Shown in pieces: positions 16,116 to 25,056 of a DNA stretch of 64,000 bases. The translations under genes were made by a program, and so were the position numbers. Positions within the stretch are counted from its first letter, which is position 1; the number at the start of each line of letters is the position of its first letter. The DNA comes from Paraburkholderia sp. LEh10 (GTDB lineage: Bacteria > Pseudomonadota > Gammaproteobacteria > Burkholderiales > Burkholderiaceae). Where the stretch lies: assembly GCF_017814945.1 (NCBI RefSeq), contig NZ_JAGIPX010000049.1, positions 1 through 64,000 of the forward strand, in the 5' to 3' direction. The notes beneath the pieces were generated by a model, which saw only the letters and a list, made by a program, of their open reading frames with translations, was not told where the DNA came from and did not search any database.

Positions 16116-16508
16116 AGTTCTTTTGGCGGTTCTTTTGCAGAAACTCGCCTATCAAGTTGTCAGGTCAAGGGGCTGGCCGGTCACCTGGGGTGGCGACGCG
16201 TCCGACGTCGCGCCGAACACTGCATCAGTCGGCGAGGCGCGCACGCGGGTCGGCAAGAGCGACGTGCAACGCGCTCCGCTCAGTTGATCTTGAGACAGTT
16301 AGCTGTTGCACTTACTCGTGCCGGCCGCCGGCAAGCGACGATCTGTCGCCCGTAACCACCGTGTCCGTGACCTGAGCCAGCCGGCAGGTATCGAGCAATC
16401 GCTGTGCCTGATAACGCGCGCCGTGGCGCGTTTGTCTCTCACCGCTGCGACGAGTCGAACAGAGTGCTTTGGGGCCGTGGCACAGCGACTAAATCTGTGG
16501 GCGCATCA
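16116..16508. other. 393-bp region without a gene
   Basis: Only short overlapping open frames without ribosome binding sites. It separates the promoter side of the small gene at 15906-16115 from the 3' end of the leftward gene at 16509. Nothing structured was seen. Confidence 0.45.
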
Positions 16509-17024
16509 TCAGCGCTTGCGCGGTACCCTCGCATTGACCAATGGATTGAAACCTGTCGAAAGTGCAGAACCGGACGAAGGCGCCGACGCGCCTTCGCGGA
16601 CGGCCGCCGCGTTTCTACGCCGCTTCGGACGGCGTGCGGCGCCAAGTTGGCGGATCACGGCTTCGTCCTCGTCGGATCGTTCTTCCCGGTCCTTGCTGGT
16701 GTCATGCTTCGTCGACGCGTCGGCGGCTTTGGAGCGTGCATCGTCGCTCGCGTCGTCCGCCCCGAGATGCGCGATGATCCGTGCGAATTCACGCGCCGCA
16801 TGATCCGGCGCGTGGCCCGGCATCATCGTCGTCACAACGATGTCGTGAAACGTACGGCCATCGACGGATTGAATGTCGGCTTCCGTGTCCCACTTCACCC
16901 TCGCGCCGATGAATGCCGACAGCACGCGCTCGAGGACCGCCGGCGACAACACGCCGCCATCATATAGCGACACGACCGCCCGTTCGGCGACGCGAAATAG
17001 CGACGAGGTCTCGCGCGCGGCCAT
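16509..17024 (-). CDS. Hypothetical protein, 171 aa, coupled to upstream small gene
   Basis: The N-terminal 90 residues look folded: LFRVAERAVVSLYDGGVLSPAVLERVLSAF, then VKWDTEADIQSVDGRTFHDIVVTTMMPG. The rest is charged, low-complexity and probably disordered (KDREERSDEDEAV, RRPKRRRN). The start codon overlaps the stop of the preceding gene as TAATG, so translation is likely coupled. Family not recognised. No signal peptide or membrane segment. Confidence 0.6.
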   Translation of the reverse strand: MAARETSSLFRVAERAVVSLYDGGVLSPAVLERVLSAFIGARVKWDTEADIQSVDGRTFHDIVVTTMMPGHAPDHAAREFARIIAHLGADDASDDARSKAADASTKHDTSKDREERSDEDEAVIRQLGAARRPKRRRNAAAVREGASAPSSGSALSTGFNPLVNARVPRKR

Positions 17025-17215
17025 TATGTGAAGCTCGCCCGATCATCATGCTGAGCGGAGCGCCGGACGCTTTCCTTTTCTTCAGGCGATGGCGTGGGCG
17101 CAAGCGGGTCCATGTCCGGCGGCAGGCCGGGAGCGGGACGGGGTTGCTGCCCGGGATCGTCGATTGGCTGATTGGCCGGATCGGCGACCGGGTCGATTGT
17201 CGGATCGGTTTGCAT
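17024..17215 (-). CDS. Small Pro/Asp-rich protein, 63 aa
   Basis: Starts MQTDPTIDPV at 17215 after GGAAAGGAAA. Half the residues are Pro, Asp, Gln or Ala, so it is surely disordered. It overlaps by one base with the start of the next gene (TAATG), which supports that both are real and co-translated. Resembles the many small acidic stress-related proteins of Burkholderiaceae; no function known. Confidence 0.55.
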   Translation of the reverse strand: MQTDPTIDPVADPANQPIDDPGQQPRPAPGLPPDMDPLAPTPSPEEKESVRRSAQHDDRASFT

Positions 17216-17414
17216 CGCGTTAATTTCCTTTCCAGGTGGATAAGAAGAACCTGCCAACGATCTATGTCGAGAATGCGGGTGCCAGGCAGCATCTCTACGC
17301 GATCGCCGCTGCGGAAGACGTGGTCCGTTCTTTGAAGCTGGTTCGACGTCTTCCTGGCGACGTTGCATAAGCTGCGGGTTGCGCCGGCACGAGCGTCGGA
17401 ATGCTATTCCAGCT

Positions 17415-17612
17415 TCACGAATTGTCGTCTTGGGACGGTGGTTTCGTTTCGGACAAGTCGTCCTTGCGAACTTCGGCCTGGCGGACAGTCGTGCCGTCTT
17501 CGCCCGTCTCCGAGATGTCGGTCTCGAAGGTCTCGTCCTCGTTCGACTCGGCAGTGTCGCGATCAGCGGGCGCGCCTTGTCCCCCTTGCTGCTGTTTCTG
17601 GCCATTAGTCAT
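17415..17612 (-). CDS. Small acidic disordered protein, 65 aa
   Basis: Product begins MTNGQKQQQG and is rich in Asp, Glu, Ser and Thr (ESNEDETFETDISETGEDG), with hardly any hydrophobic residues. A GGAG site stands before the start. It lies 200 bp upstream of the two overlapping small genes on the same strand, and could share their transcript. The extreme composition is unlike random frames in this GC-rich DNA, which supports it being real. Confidence 0.55.
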   Translation of the reverse strand: MTNGQKQQQGGQGAPADRDTAESNEDETFETDISETGEDGTTVRQAEVRKDDLSETKPPSQDDNS

Positions 17613-17827
17613 CGTGTGCTCCGTATGTGAACCGCGCGAGACGCAGAGGAAATGCGGCGTGCCGTCTCGCGCTCAATCGCACTGCCGCATATCCGATCAA
17701 GCATTCGTAGTTCCTGCCAATGCGCGTGAGCGCCGACGACCCGTTAGCGGCTTCACCAGCCGGCGCAGCGATAGCGCGTGCACACTGGCTGTGAACGTGA
17801 CGGAGCAAACTGCACAAGTAGCGATTT

Positions 17828-19600
17828 CTACGCAACGGCCTTGACGAATCGCGCGAGGAAAGTGCGCGTGGTCCCGTCGGGAAACAGCACGGCCACTTGT
17901 TCCGCCGTCGCAAACGACACCTGACCCGTGCCGTATTTGCGCACGCGTACCGGCTGGCCGCGCGCGAACCCGCGTTGCGCATCGAGCGTCTTGCGAGCGG
18001 TAGCCATCATCCGGCCCTGCGCTGTCGCCGGTTCTTTCAGGGGCTCGACATGCGGCGGATTCAGACAGTTGTCGCATGTGCCGCAGCGCTCCACTTCTTC
18101 GCCATAGCCGAAGTATTCGAGGATCGTGCGCCATCGGCATCGCCCCGTCTGCGCGTAGTCGACGATCTGTTCAAGCGCCGCGCGGTCGCGCTCTGCCAGT
18201 TCGCTATAGCGCTCGAGCGACGCAATGAGCGCATCTTCTTCGACGGTTTCGTCGCGCAACACATAGCGGCGCGCGCGGTTGCGGATCACGAGACGCGCGT
18301 CGAGCATGATCTTCAGCACGACCTGAAGCTTGTTGCGTCCGACGTCGCTGAGCAATTGTGCGAGATCGCCCGCGCTCACACCCGTGCTCGACGCGTCGCG
18401 AACTTGCCGCAGCGCGTTGTGCACGCGTCCGACGAGGTCGCGATCCGGGTAGCGTCCAAGCATCAGGAACTGCTGCACGCGCCTGTCGCTCAGATCGAAC
18501 AGCAGCATGCAATCGGCGGGCTCGCCGTCGCGTCCGGCTCGTCCCGTTTCCTGGTAGTAGGCGTCGATGCTGCCCGGCATCTGGTAATGCACGACAAAGC
18601 GGATGTCGCCTTTGTCGATGCCCATGCCGAAAGCGTTGGTCGCGATCATCACGCGCGCATCGCCGCGCATGAAAGTGTCTTGCGCGTCACGACGCGCGCG
18701 TGCCGTGAGGCGTCCGTGATACAGCGCCGTCGTCACGTCCCATTCGCGGAGCGTTGTGGACAGCCGCTCGGCTTCGCGCACGGTCGCCGTATAAACGATG
18801 CCCGGCCCGTCGCGTTCGGTAAGCAGCGTTTGGATGGTCGCGAGCTTGGCCTGCGCGGATCGTGCCGAAGCGCGACCCTTGCCGTCCGCAACCGAGGTTT
18901 GCTTCACGCTGTAGTGCAGGTTTGGGCGATACACGCCTTTTTGCAGCACGCGCGGATCGCGCATGCCCAGTGTGCGCACGATATCGTCGACGACAGCCTC
19001 GGTCGCGGTCGCGGTGAGCGCGAGAATCGGCGGGCGACCGAGGCTTTCGACGGCATCGCCGATCTGCAGGAAGGCGGGCCGGAAATCATGGCCCCACTGC
19101 GACACACAATGCGCTTCATCGACAACCACGAGACGCACGCGCCAGTCTTCGTCGCGTCTGGCGTTGCGCTTTGCCGTTTGGGATTCGACACGCGTTCGCA
19201 GCGCATCGATCAGCATCGGCTTGCCCAGTTGCTCCGGCGTGACGAAGACGATCGCGCGCACTGCGGTGCCAATCTTTTCGAACGCCGTGCGTTCTTCGTC
19301 CGCTTTCAGCGTGCTGTTGATCTGGACGGCTTCGATACCCGCATCGAGCAATTTATCCAGTTGATCTTTCATCAACGCGATCAGTGGCGAAACAACGAGT
19401 GTCAGGCCGTCAAGATGAAGCGCGGGCAACTGATAGCAAAGCGATTTGCCGGCCCCCGTCGGCATGATCGCGAGCGTGTCGCGACCTTGCATCACGCTCT
19501 CGATGATCTCGCGCTGGCCGGGGCGCAGCGATTCGATCCCGAACACGTCGCGCAACGTTCGGCGCATGGCTCGCAGGCTCGCGGTGGAGGAAGCCGTCAT
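17828..19600 (-). CDS. recQ: RecQ-family ATP-dependent DNA helicase without HRDC, 590 aa
   Basis: 3'-to-5' DNA helicase of recombination and repair. Walker A MPTGAGKS is at 46-53, DEAH at 161-164 followed by the RecQ aromatic loop CVSQWGHDFRPAF. Helicase lobe 2 has ATNAFGMGIDKGDIRFVVHYQMPGSI and QETGRAGRDG. The zinc site (CRWRTILEYFGYGEEVERCGTCDNC) and a winged-helix follow. Instead of an HRDC domain the C-terminus ends with VRVRKYGTGQVSFATAEQVAVLFPDG, a small beta-barrel-like module. Start at 19600 is set by AAGGAA; longer forms would extend into the neighbouring SDR gene. Likely a second RecQ paralogue. Confidence 0.9.
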   Translation of the reverse strand: MTASSTASLRAMRRTLRDVFGIESLRPGQREIIESVMQGRDTLAIMPTGAGKSLCYQLPALHLDGLTLVVSPLIALMKDQLDKLLDAGIEAVQINSTLKADEERTAFEKIGTAVRAIVFVTPEQLGKPMLIDALRTRVESQTAKRNARRDEDWRVRLVVVDEAHCVSQWGHDFRPAFLQIGDAVESLGRPPILALTATATEAVVDDIVRTLGMRDPRVLQKGVYRPNLHYSVKQTSVADGKGRASARSAQAKLATIQTLLTERDGPGIVYTATVREAERLSTTLREWDVTTALYHGRLTARARRDAQDTFMRGDARVMIATNAFGMGIDKGDIRFVVHYQMPGSIDAYYQETGRAGRDGEPADCMLLFDLSDRRVQQFLMLGRYPDRDLVGRVHNALRQVRDASSTGVSAGDLAQLLSDVGRNKLQVVLKIMLDARLVIRNRARRYVLRDETVEEDALIASLERYSELAERDRAALEQIVDYAQTGRCRWRTILEYFGYGEEVERCGTCDNCLNPPHVEPLKEPATAQGRMMATARKTLDAQRGFARGQPVRVRKYGTGQVSFATAEQVAVLFPDGTTRTFLARFVKAVA

Positions 19601-19637
19601 TGGATGTTCCTTCTTGCGGATAGCGAACCAGCCGGCG

Positions 19638-20633
19638 TCAATGGCGCCGCTTCCACGCGAGCAGGCCGAGCGCGGCCGCGCCGAGCGTCGGCGTGGCCGT
19701 CCATCCGGGATGCAATGCGGCGCGCGTGTAGAGACTGCTTTCGTGCACGTAGCGCTTGCGCGGCGATCGTTCGAGCATTTCGCTGCGACGGGCGGCGTCC
19801 GTTCCCCGGGCAGCCCGATCCGTCGACTGCATGCGGATGCCGAGTCGTCCCATGAACGCGTCGAACAGGCGCGGAGCGAGACGCGCGAATGCGACATTGC
19901 CGCGCGCTGCGCCGCCGACATAGATCGCGCGCCGGGGCGACACGGCCGCGTGCAGGATCGCGTCGGCAACGACATCGGGTGCGTAAAGCGGCGCAGGCAA
20001 CTTCGGTTCGACATCGAGGTGGTTGCGTGCATGCTCGACGAACAGCGTGTGGATGCCGGAAGGCTTGATGAGCGTGATAGACACGGGCGCGCGCTCGTCG
20101 ATCAGTTCGAGGCGCAATGCATCGGTGAACCCTTTGACCGCATGCTTCGACGCGACATAGGCGCTTTGCAGCGGCACAGCGATATCGGAGACCTCGCTGC
20201 CGAGATTGATCAGCGCGCCGCCATTCTTGCGCAAATGGCCGATTGCCACCGTCGAGCCGCGTACGATGCCCCAAAAATTGGTGTCGAACAGATCCTGTTG
20301 CTCTTCGATAGGGACGTCGTCGAACCGTCCGTAAATCGAGCCGCCGGCATTGTTGACCCACGTGTCGAAGCCGCCGAAGCGCTCGATGGTCCGCTCTGCG
20401 GCTGCCTGCATCTGCGACGTATCGCGCACATCGGCGATCACGTAATCGACTTGCGCGCCCGAGGCGTTGAGGTTTTCGGTGATCGTCTTCAACGCCGTTT
20501 CGTCGCGCCCCAGCAGCATGACACGCGCGCCGGCGTGCGCCGCCGCGCGTGCAGTGGCTAGGCCAATACCGCTGGTCGCGCCTGTGATGACGATGACCTG
20601 CTCGTTCAACGGTTTCAGTTTGATGCGGTTCAT
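19638..20633 (-). CDS. Short-chain dehydrogenase/reductase, 331 aa
   Basis: NAD(P)-dependent oxidoreductase with TGATSGIG at about 18-25, NNAG near 94, and YVASKHAVKGF as catalytic Tyr/Lys segment. The length exceeds classical SDRs (about 250) because of a C-terminal extension of about 80 residues that ends in a short hydrophobic stretch (TLGAAALGLLAWKRRH), possibly a membrane anchor. Substrate unknown. AAGGAAC precedes the start. It ends 37 bp before recQ on the same strand, so the two may be co-transcribed although functionally unrelated. Confidence 0.88.
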   Translation of the reverse strand: MNRIKLKPLNEQVIVITGATSGIGLATARAAAHAGARVMLLGRDETALKTITENLNASGAQVDYVIADVRDTSQMQAAAERTIERFGGFDTWVNNAGGSIYGRFDDVPIEEQQDLFDTNFWGIVRGSTVAIGHLRKNGGALINLGSEVSDIAVPLQSAYVASKHAVKGFTDALRLELIDERAPVSITLIKPSGIHTLFVEHARNHLDVEPKLPAPLYAPDVVADAILHAAVSPRRAIYVGGAARGNVAFARLAPRLFDAFMGRLGIRMQSTDRAARGTDAARRSEMLERSPRKRYVHESSLYTRAALHPGWTATPTLGAAALGLLAWKRRH

Positions 20634-20691
20634 GAAGATGTTCCTTGGATCGCAATGGAGAAAGGAGGAAGCGCGTTAGAACGGCGGTTCC

Positions 20692-20964
20692 CTACGGCTC
20701 GGGATTTTTCAGGTCGGCTTCGATCAAGAACACGCCATGCGCGGTGGCGGCGGCTCTCGCATCGTCGACTGTGGCGAAAGGACCGATGGGCGATGCGCCC
20801 TCAAATGGAAAGAGCTTGCGTCCATCGGTGGTGCGTACCAGTAAAAGCTCGCCAAAGAAGCAACCTGTCGCGAAGAACTTCGTCGTGACGTAGATTACGT
20901 AGTCATCCGCCGTGTCCGGGTGAGACTTTCCTGTCTGTTTGACGAGCAGTTTGCGGCGTACCAT
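20692..20964 (-). CDS. Conserved-looking hypothetical protein, 90 aa
   Basis: Start at 20964 (MVRRKLLVKQ) with GGAGGGAGCG upstream. A small alpha/beta protein: KLLVKQTG, DYVIYVTTKFFATGC, ELLLVRTTDGRKLFPFEGA, PIGPFATVDDARAAATAHG. The pattern is that of a compact beta-sheet with one helix, and the sequence looks well conserved. The family is not identified. Its ribosome binding site lies within the end of the preceding gene, only one base separating stop and start, so translation is coupled. Confidence 0.65.
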   Translation of the reverse strand: MVRRKLLVKQTGKSHPDTADDYVIYVTTKFFATGCFFGELLLVRTTDGRKLFPFEGASPIGPFATVDDARAAATAHGVFLIEADLKNPEP

Positions 20965-20965
20965 T

Positions 20966-21202
20966 TCACGCTCCCTCCAGCTCGTCGTTCGTGTTATGGA
21001 TGCCCAGGAGCGGCCCCGGAATGAGCCATGCAACGATCGCAATCACGGCCACGCCGAACGCAACGGGCGAACCCGGCCAGCGCGTGACGGTCGAAGCGAA
21101 TCTGTCGACTGCGCGCGTGACGGGATGTCGCGCGGCATAGGCGCGACTCGAAGTATCCGGCACGGATTCGAGGCGGTCGGCGGCATGTCGGTCTGAGCGC
21201 AT
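20966..21202 (-). CDS. Short membrane protein resembling the N-terminus of low-affinity iron permease, 78 aa
   Basis: Residues about 33-70 (VDRFASTVTRWPGSPVAFGVAVIAIVAWLIPGPLLGI) resemble the first transmembrane segment of low-affinity iron-permease-like proteins. Those continue for about 50-60 more residues with a second membrane helix. Here the frame ends after HNTNDELEGA. So it is either a truncated relative or a distinct one-helix protein. GAGGATTTC precedes the start at 21202. It is the first gene of a coupled pair with the 90-residue protein. Confidence 0.5.
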   Translation of the reverse strand: MRSDRHAADRLESVPDTSSRAYAARHPVTRAVDRFASTVTRWPGSPVAFGVAVIAIVAWLIPGPLLGIHNTNDELEGA

Positions 21203-21503
21203 GAAATCCTCATCGAGCGTCGTGCCCCTTCAAGGCGGGGCGCTTTTAAGGCGCTCAGCAAACGCTATGCCGAAGTGCGGTTGCGGACGTGCCCCTGACC
21301 AGCTTCTTCGCGTGCCATGCAGAAGGGGCGGACGCGCACGCGGTACGATGCATGCTCATCCAATGGCGACAGTTCTGCAGACAATGCGCTTGCCGTCCGA
21401 AGCACTGGATCGGGCTGTCAGGTGTCGTTCATAGGGTTGTTCATAGGCGTGGGAGGGGTCCCGCCCGGCGGCCCCTCTTCGTGGATCGAGCCGCCCGATG
21501 GCG
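21203..21503. other. 301-bp region between two leftward genes
   Basis: Holds the upstream region of the 78-residue membrane protein gene and the 3' side of the alcohol dehydrogenase gene. No gene or strong repeat was found. Confidence 0.45.
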
Positions 21504-22673
21504 TCACGGTTTCAGCACGACCTTGATGCAACCGTCTTCCTTGTCGCGAAACGTCTTGTACATAGACGGCCCGTTCTCGAGCGCCACCGTATGCGTGATC
21601 ACGAATGACGGATCGATCTGGCCGTCCTGTATCCGGTGCAAGAGGTCGTCGGTCCAGCGGTTCACGTGTGTTTGGCCCATGCGCCACGTGAGTCCCTTGT
21701 TCATCGCAGCGCCGAAAGGAATCTTGTCGATCAGCCCGCCATAGACGCCCGGAACGGAAAGCACGCCTGCGGGCCGGCAGACGTAGATCATTTCGCGCAA
21801 CACATGCGGACGATCCGTCTCCAGCATGACCGCCTGCTTGGCGCGGTCGTACATCGAATCGAACGAGCGGGTTACGTGGGACTCCATCCCGACCGCGTCG
21901 ATGCACTTTTCGGGGCCCTTGCCGTAAGTGAGGCCTGCCAACCGGTCGAGCACGCTTTCTTCCTTGAAATTGATCGGGATCGCGCCGCTCGCGCGCGCCA
22001 TCGCGAGACGTTCGGGAACCCAGTCGATTGCAATGACCTGGCGTGCGCCCAGCAGGACGACGCTACGGATCGCCATCTGACCGACGGGGCCGGCGCCCCA
22101 GATCGCTACTGTGTCGGTGGGTTCGATGTCGCATTGCACGGCAGCTTGCCAGCCGGTCGGAAAGATGTCGCCGAGAAACAGCACCTGCTCGTCGCTCAGG
22201 CCATCGGGAATCTTCACGTGCGTCTTGTCGGCAAATGGAACGCGGACGAATTCCGCTTGCCCGCCGGGATAGCCGCCCGTCAGATGTGTGTAGCCGAACA
22301 GGCCGGCCGTCGTATGGCCGAAGAGCTTGTCGGCCGCATCGCGGTTGCGGTTGGTCCGTTCGCAGACGGAGAAATTGCCGCGTTTGCACTGGTCGCACTC
22401 GCCGCAGATGATGGTGAACGGCACGACGATCCGGTCTCCCACCTTGAGCGCTGAATTCTCCTTGCCGACGTCGACCACTTCGCCCATGAACTCGTGTCCC
22501 ATGATGTCACCGGATTCCATGCCGGGCATGAAGCCGTCGAACAGATGCAGGTCCGAGCCGCAGATGGCACAACTGGATACCTTGACGATTGCGTCGCGCG
22601 GATGTTCGATGATCGGATCGGGAACCGTATCGCACCGAATGTCTTTCTTGCCGTGCCATGTAAGAGCTCTCAT
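21504..22673 (-). CDS. Zinc-dependent alcohol dehydrogenase (formaldehyde-dehydrogenase-like), 389 aa
   Basis: Medium-chain, cytosolic, NAD-linked dehydrogenase. Catalytic zinc site: CAICGSDLH (about 35-43) and GHEFMGEV (about 60-67). Structural zinc cysteines: CGECDQCKRGNFSVCE. Cofactor Rossmann motif GAGPVGQMA near 194-202. Overall it resembles the glutathione-independent formaldehyde/threonine-dehydrogenase-like branch; the true substrate is not decidable. AAGGAG precedes the start. It lies directly downstream of the CsbD gene in a block of stress-type genes. A decayed relative lies at 30552-30811. Confidence 0.9.
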   Translation of the reverse strand: MRALTWHGKKDIRCDTVPDPIIEHPRDAIVKVSSCAICGSDLHLFDGFMPGMESGDIMGHEFMGEVVDVGKENSALKVGDRIVVPFTIICGECDQCKRGNFSVCERTNRNRDAADKLFGHTTAGLFGYTHLTGGYPGGQAEFVRVPFADKTHVKIPDGLSDEQVLFLGDIFPTGWQAAVQCDIEPTDTVAIWGAGPVGQMAIRSVVLLGARQVIAIDWVPERLAMARASGAIPINFKEESVLDRLAGLTYGKGPEKCIDAVGMESHVTRSFDSMYDRAKQAVMLETDRPHVLREMIYVCRPAGVLSVPGVYGGLIDKIPFGAAMNKGLTWRMGQTHVNRWTDDLLHRIQDGQIDPSFVITHTVALENGPSMYKTFRDKEDGCIKVVLKP

Positions 22674-22723
22674 GCGTTTCTCCTTAAGCGGGGATGGGAG
22701 CGAACCAATGTGCTGCGAAGCGT

Positions 22724-22927
22724 TCAGAGGTTGGTCGGGTTGCCGGGATCGGTCTTGCCTTTTTCAGCGTTTTCTCGCTGGTCTCCAAGGTCCTTGCGGT
22801 TATCGCCTTCAGTGATCTGCGCTTCGCCTTTGACCTTCTTCGCATCGTTGCCAGTAACCGAGCCGACGCCCTTGTTGAGGTATCCCTTAAGTTCCTCCTT
22901 GATGCCTTCGGTTTTGTCGTTAGCCAT
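22724..22927 (-). CDS. CsbD-family stress protein, 67 aa
   Basis: Start at 22927 (MANDKTEGIK) with GGAGAGAGG upstream. The CsbD pattern is clear: KEELKGYLNKGVGSVTGNDAKKVKGEAQ, then a charged Gly/Lys/Asp tail. These small hydrophilic proteins are induced by general stress, for example by sigma-B in Bacillus or RpoS in enterics (YjbJ); the molecular role is unsettled. Upstream partner of the Zn-alcohol dehydrogenase (50-bp gap), so a two-gene stress operon is likely. Confidence 0.88.
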   Translation of the reverse strand: MANDKTEGIKEELKGYLNKGVGSVTGNDAKKVKGEAQITEGDNRKDLGDQRENAEKGKTDPGNPTNL

Positions 22928-23146
22928 TCCTCTCTCCGCAATGCGGTGATGTAACGACGCGCCCGAGCGCCTGCATGCACGGGCGCCGCTTCGCGCCGGC
23001 ATGCATACGCCATGCCGGACACGCACAGCCCTGAGCGACGACATCCGCGGCGCGCGGTGCACAGTCGGCCGGCGAATGGACGACGCAGCAGAACATTGAA
23101 AGAAATACGTCCTCCTTCCAATCATGCTGCGTCCGATACTCCGACA

Positions 23147-23848
23147 TCATGGCCTGACGTAACGCTCGCGCGCAGGGGCAGCCTCACGCTCGGACGTAGA
23201 ACCGCTCTTTTCGAACGGTGGCTGGTGACGAAAACCTGCGCCACCGGAGACGATTGCGATAATCGCGCCGACGACCAGTGCCGCGAACGAGTACCAACTG
23301 GCCCGCGCAACTCCGCGCGCCGCCGTGTCGGCCGTCTGTCTGGCCTGTTGCTCCGCTGCGGGGCTCGACGCTATAGCTGCTGCGGAGGCGGCGGCGCCCT
23401 GGATCTGCTCTTTGGCGGCGTTCAGTACCGCCGCGCCCGATCCTTCCTGACTGGTGGCCGTCGCGCCGACCTGCGCACCCGTGGCGGCGATGCTGCCAGC
23501 AGTACTCACGGTCCCGGCGAGTATGGATGTCATGCCATACGCGACAAACAGTGTCATGACGGCCCATGACAGGAGACCATGTAGCCATCCCAGGACGGGG
23601 GCACAGCGTCCGGCGAAGTAAGAGCCAACGAAAACTGCAAGCACCGTCGTGACGATCATCCATATGCCCGAGCCCAGGCCAAAGCCCTGCAATGGATGTG
23701 GTTTCGACAGCGGCGCCAGCAGGGATGCGCCGACGGCCGCACCAAGCACGCTAAGGACAAGATAGACGATCATCGACAGGATCACGCCCGCGATGACAGG
23801 ACCCCATGACAGCCGGGGCAGGCCGTCTCGAGTGATGAGAAGTCTCAT
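23147..23848 (-). CDS. Polytopic membrane protein, 233 aa
   Basis: Start at 23848 (MRLLITRDGL) after CCAAGGAGAT. Hydrophobic segments at about 15-40 (PVIAGVILSMIVYLVLSVLG), 58-78 (IWMIVTTVLAVFVGSYFAG), 84-110 (LHGLLSWAVMTLFVAYGMTSILAG) and 188-205 (YSFAALVVGAIIAIVSGG). A periplasmic or cytosolic Ala/Gln-rich helix (about 115-180) lies between the last two. Sequence RLSWGPVIAGVI is typical of a family of small membrane proteins common in Burkholderia and rhizobia. Function unknown. Neighbours are stress genes. Confidence 0.75.
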   Translation of the reverse strand: MRLLITRDGLPRLSWGPVIAGVILSMIVYLVLSVLGAAVGASLLAPLSKPHPLQGFGLGSGIWMIVTTVLAVFVGSYFAGRCAPVLGWLHGLLSWAVMTLFVAYGMTSILAGTVSTAGSIAATGAQVGATATSQEGSGAAVLNAAKEQIQGAAASAAAIASSPAAEQQARQTADTAARGVARASWYSFAALVVGAIIAIVSGGAGFRHQPPFEKSGSTSEREAAPARERYVRP

Positions 23849-24165
23849 GGATATCTCCTTGGAGGAAGGTTGAGCAACGTACGATTCCCGCCGACCGGTG
23901 TCCGGGAGGCGAAATGATCGTGCAATCGGTATGCCGCGTACAGGCTGCGGCCGTTGGTGGTCAGTTTGTAAAAGGGTGCAATGTAGAGATGACGGACGCG
24001 CTAATGAGGACATCCGGGTTCAGCGCGCCTCTCGGGGAGCGACGCATCGGATGCCGCATGACGGCCGGGTGAGACTCGCAATTTGCCGGACAAAGACCGA
24101 CGCAATAGGGCCGCGGCGCTTTCGCGCTCGCGGCGTACGCACTGCGAGTGATCACTGCGGCGGCT
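23849..24165. other. 317-bp region without a gene
   Basis: Lies between the start of the membrane protein gene and the stop of katN, both leftward. It must contain the membrane gene's promoter. No strong hairpin or repeat was seen. Confidence 0.45.
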
Positions 24166-25056
24166 TTAGGCCGGCTTCGTGGAATCGGGCGACGCCTCCA
24201 TACCAAGCTCGGCACCCGTTGCCGGATCGGTCGACGGATCGGACATTAGCCGCTGGCTCATCGCTTCGAGCGCGGTCTTTTGCGTGGCATTGAGCTTGAC
24301 GGATGCGGTGCCGTCGCCACCGTCCGCCGTCAAGGGCGGATCCTCGATGAGCTGCAGCCCTGTGCCCTGATTCCACGGCCCCGGTACGGGCGGCTGCCCA
24401 TGAGACATCTTGTAGTACGCGCTCGCGAACTCGGGAACGGGCGGCATCTTGCCCGGCGGGAAATTGCCTGTGATCGAGTACAGCGCTTTTTCGAAAGACT
24501 TCTGATGCGACACCTCGCGTGTCATCAGAAAACCGAGTGCGTCGCGCACGCCGGGGTCATCACTCACATTGATCAGCCGCTCGTAGATGATCTTTGCGCG
24601 CGCTTCGGCTGCGATATTCGAGCGCAGATCGGCGGTCGGCTCGCCGATGGTGTCGATATACGCCGCCGTCCACGGAACGCCCGCCGAATTCGTGAGCGGC
24701 GTGCCCGCGCCGTAGAGCACCTGCGTCACGTGACTATCGTTGCCGGCACCGTTGATCTTGCGATACAGCTCGGCCTGTGCATCGACCGCTTCGGCCAGCT
24801 CGCCCTTTGCGCCACGGTTGAGCATCGCCACGATCGAGCCGATGATTTCAAGGTGACTGAGTTCTTCCGTGGCAATGTCGTAAAGCATGTCCTTGCGGCC
24901 GGGATCTTCTTCGGTGACGGCTTGCGTAAAGTAGCGCATCGCCGCGGCTAGCTCGCCTTGCGGTCCGCCGAACTGTTCTAGCAGAAGGTTGGCCAGACCC
25001 GGGTTGGTATCGGTGACGCGGACCGTGTACTGCAGACGCTTGTTGTGAACGAACAT
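24166..25056 (-). CDS. katN: Manganese (non-haem) catalase, 296 aa
   Basis: Di-manganese catalase that splits hydrogen peroxide in the cytosol. The ferritin-like four-helix bundle is visible with metal ligands in QAVTEEDPGRKDMLYDIATEELSHLEII and in SNIAAEARAKIIYERLI..TREVSHQKSFEKAL. The C-terminal NFPPGKMPPVPEFASAYYKMSHG segment matches KatN-type enzymes; length is typical. GGAGGT precedes the start. An 18-bp perfect palindrome immediately upstream may regulate it. The mntH manganese importer 7 kb away could supply its metal (inferred). Confidence 0.95.
   Translation of the reverse strand: MFVHNKRLQYTVRVTDTNPGLANLLLEQFGGPQGELAAAMRYFTQAVTEEDPGRKDMLYDIATEELSHLEIIGSIVAMLNRGAKGELAEAVDAQAELYRKINGAGNDSHVTQVLYGAGTPLTNSAGVPWTAAYIDTIGEPTADLRSNIAAEARAKIIYERLINVSDDPGVRDALGFLMTREVSHQKSFEKALYSITGNFPPGKMPPVPEFASAYYKMSHGQPPVPGPWNQGTGLQLIEDPPLTADGGDGTASVKLNATQKTALEAMSQRLMSDPSTDPATGAELGMEASPDSTKPA

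Noticed and set aside
17897..19855. Rightward open frame of 652 codons
   Set aside because: It lies antisense to recQ, whose motifs are intact. The His/Arg-rich composition and lack of a ribosome binding site mark it as a high-GC shadow.
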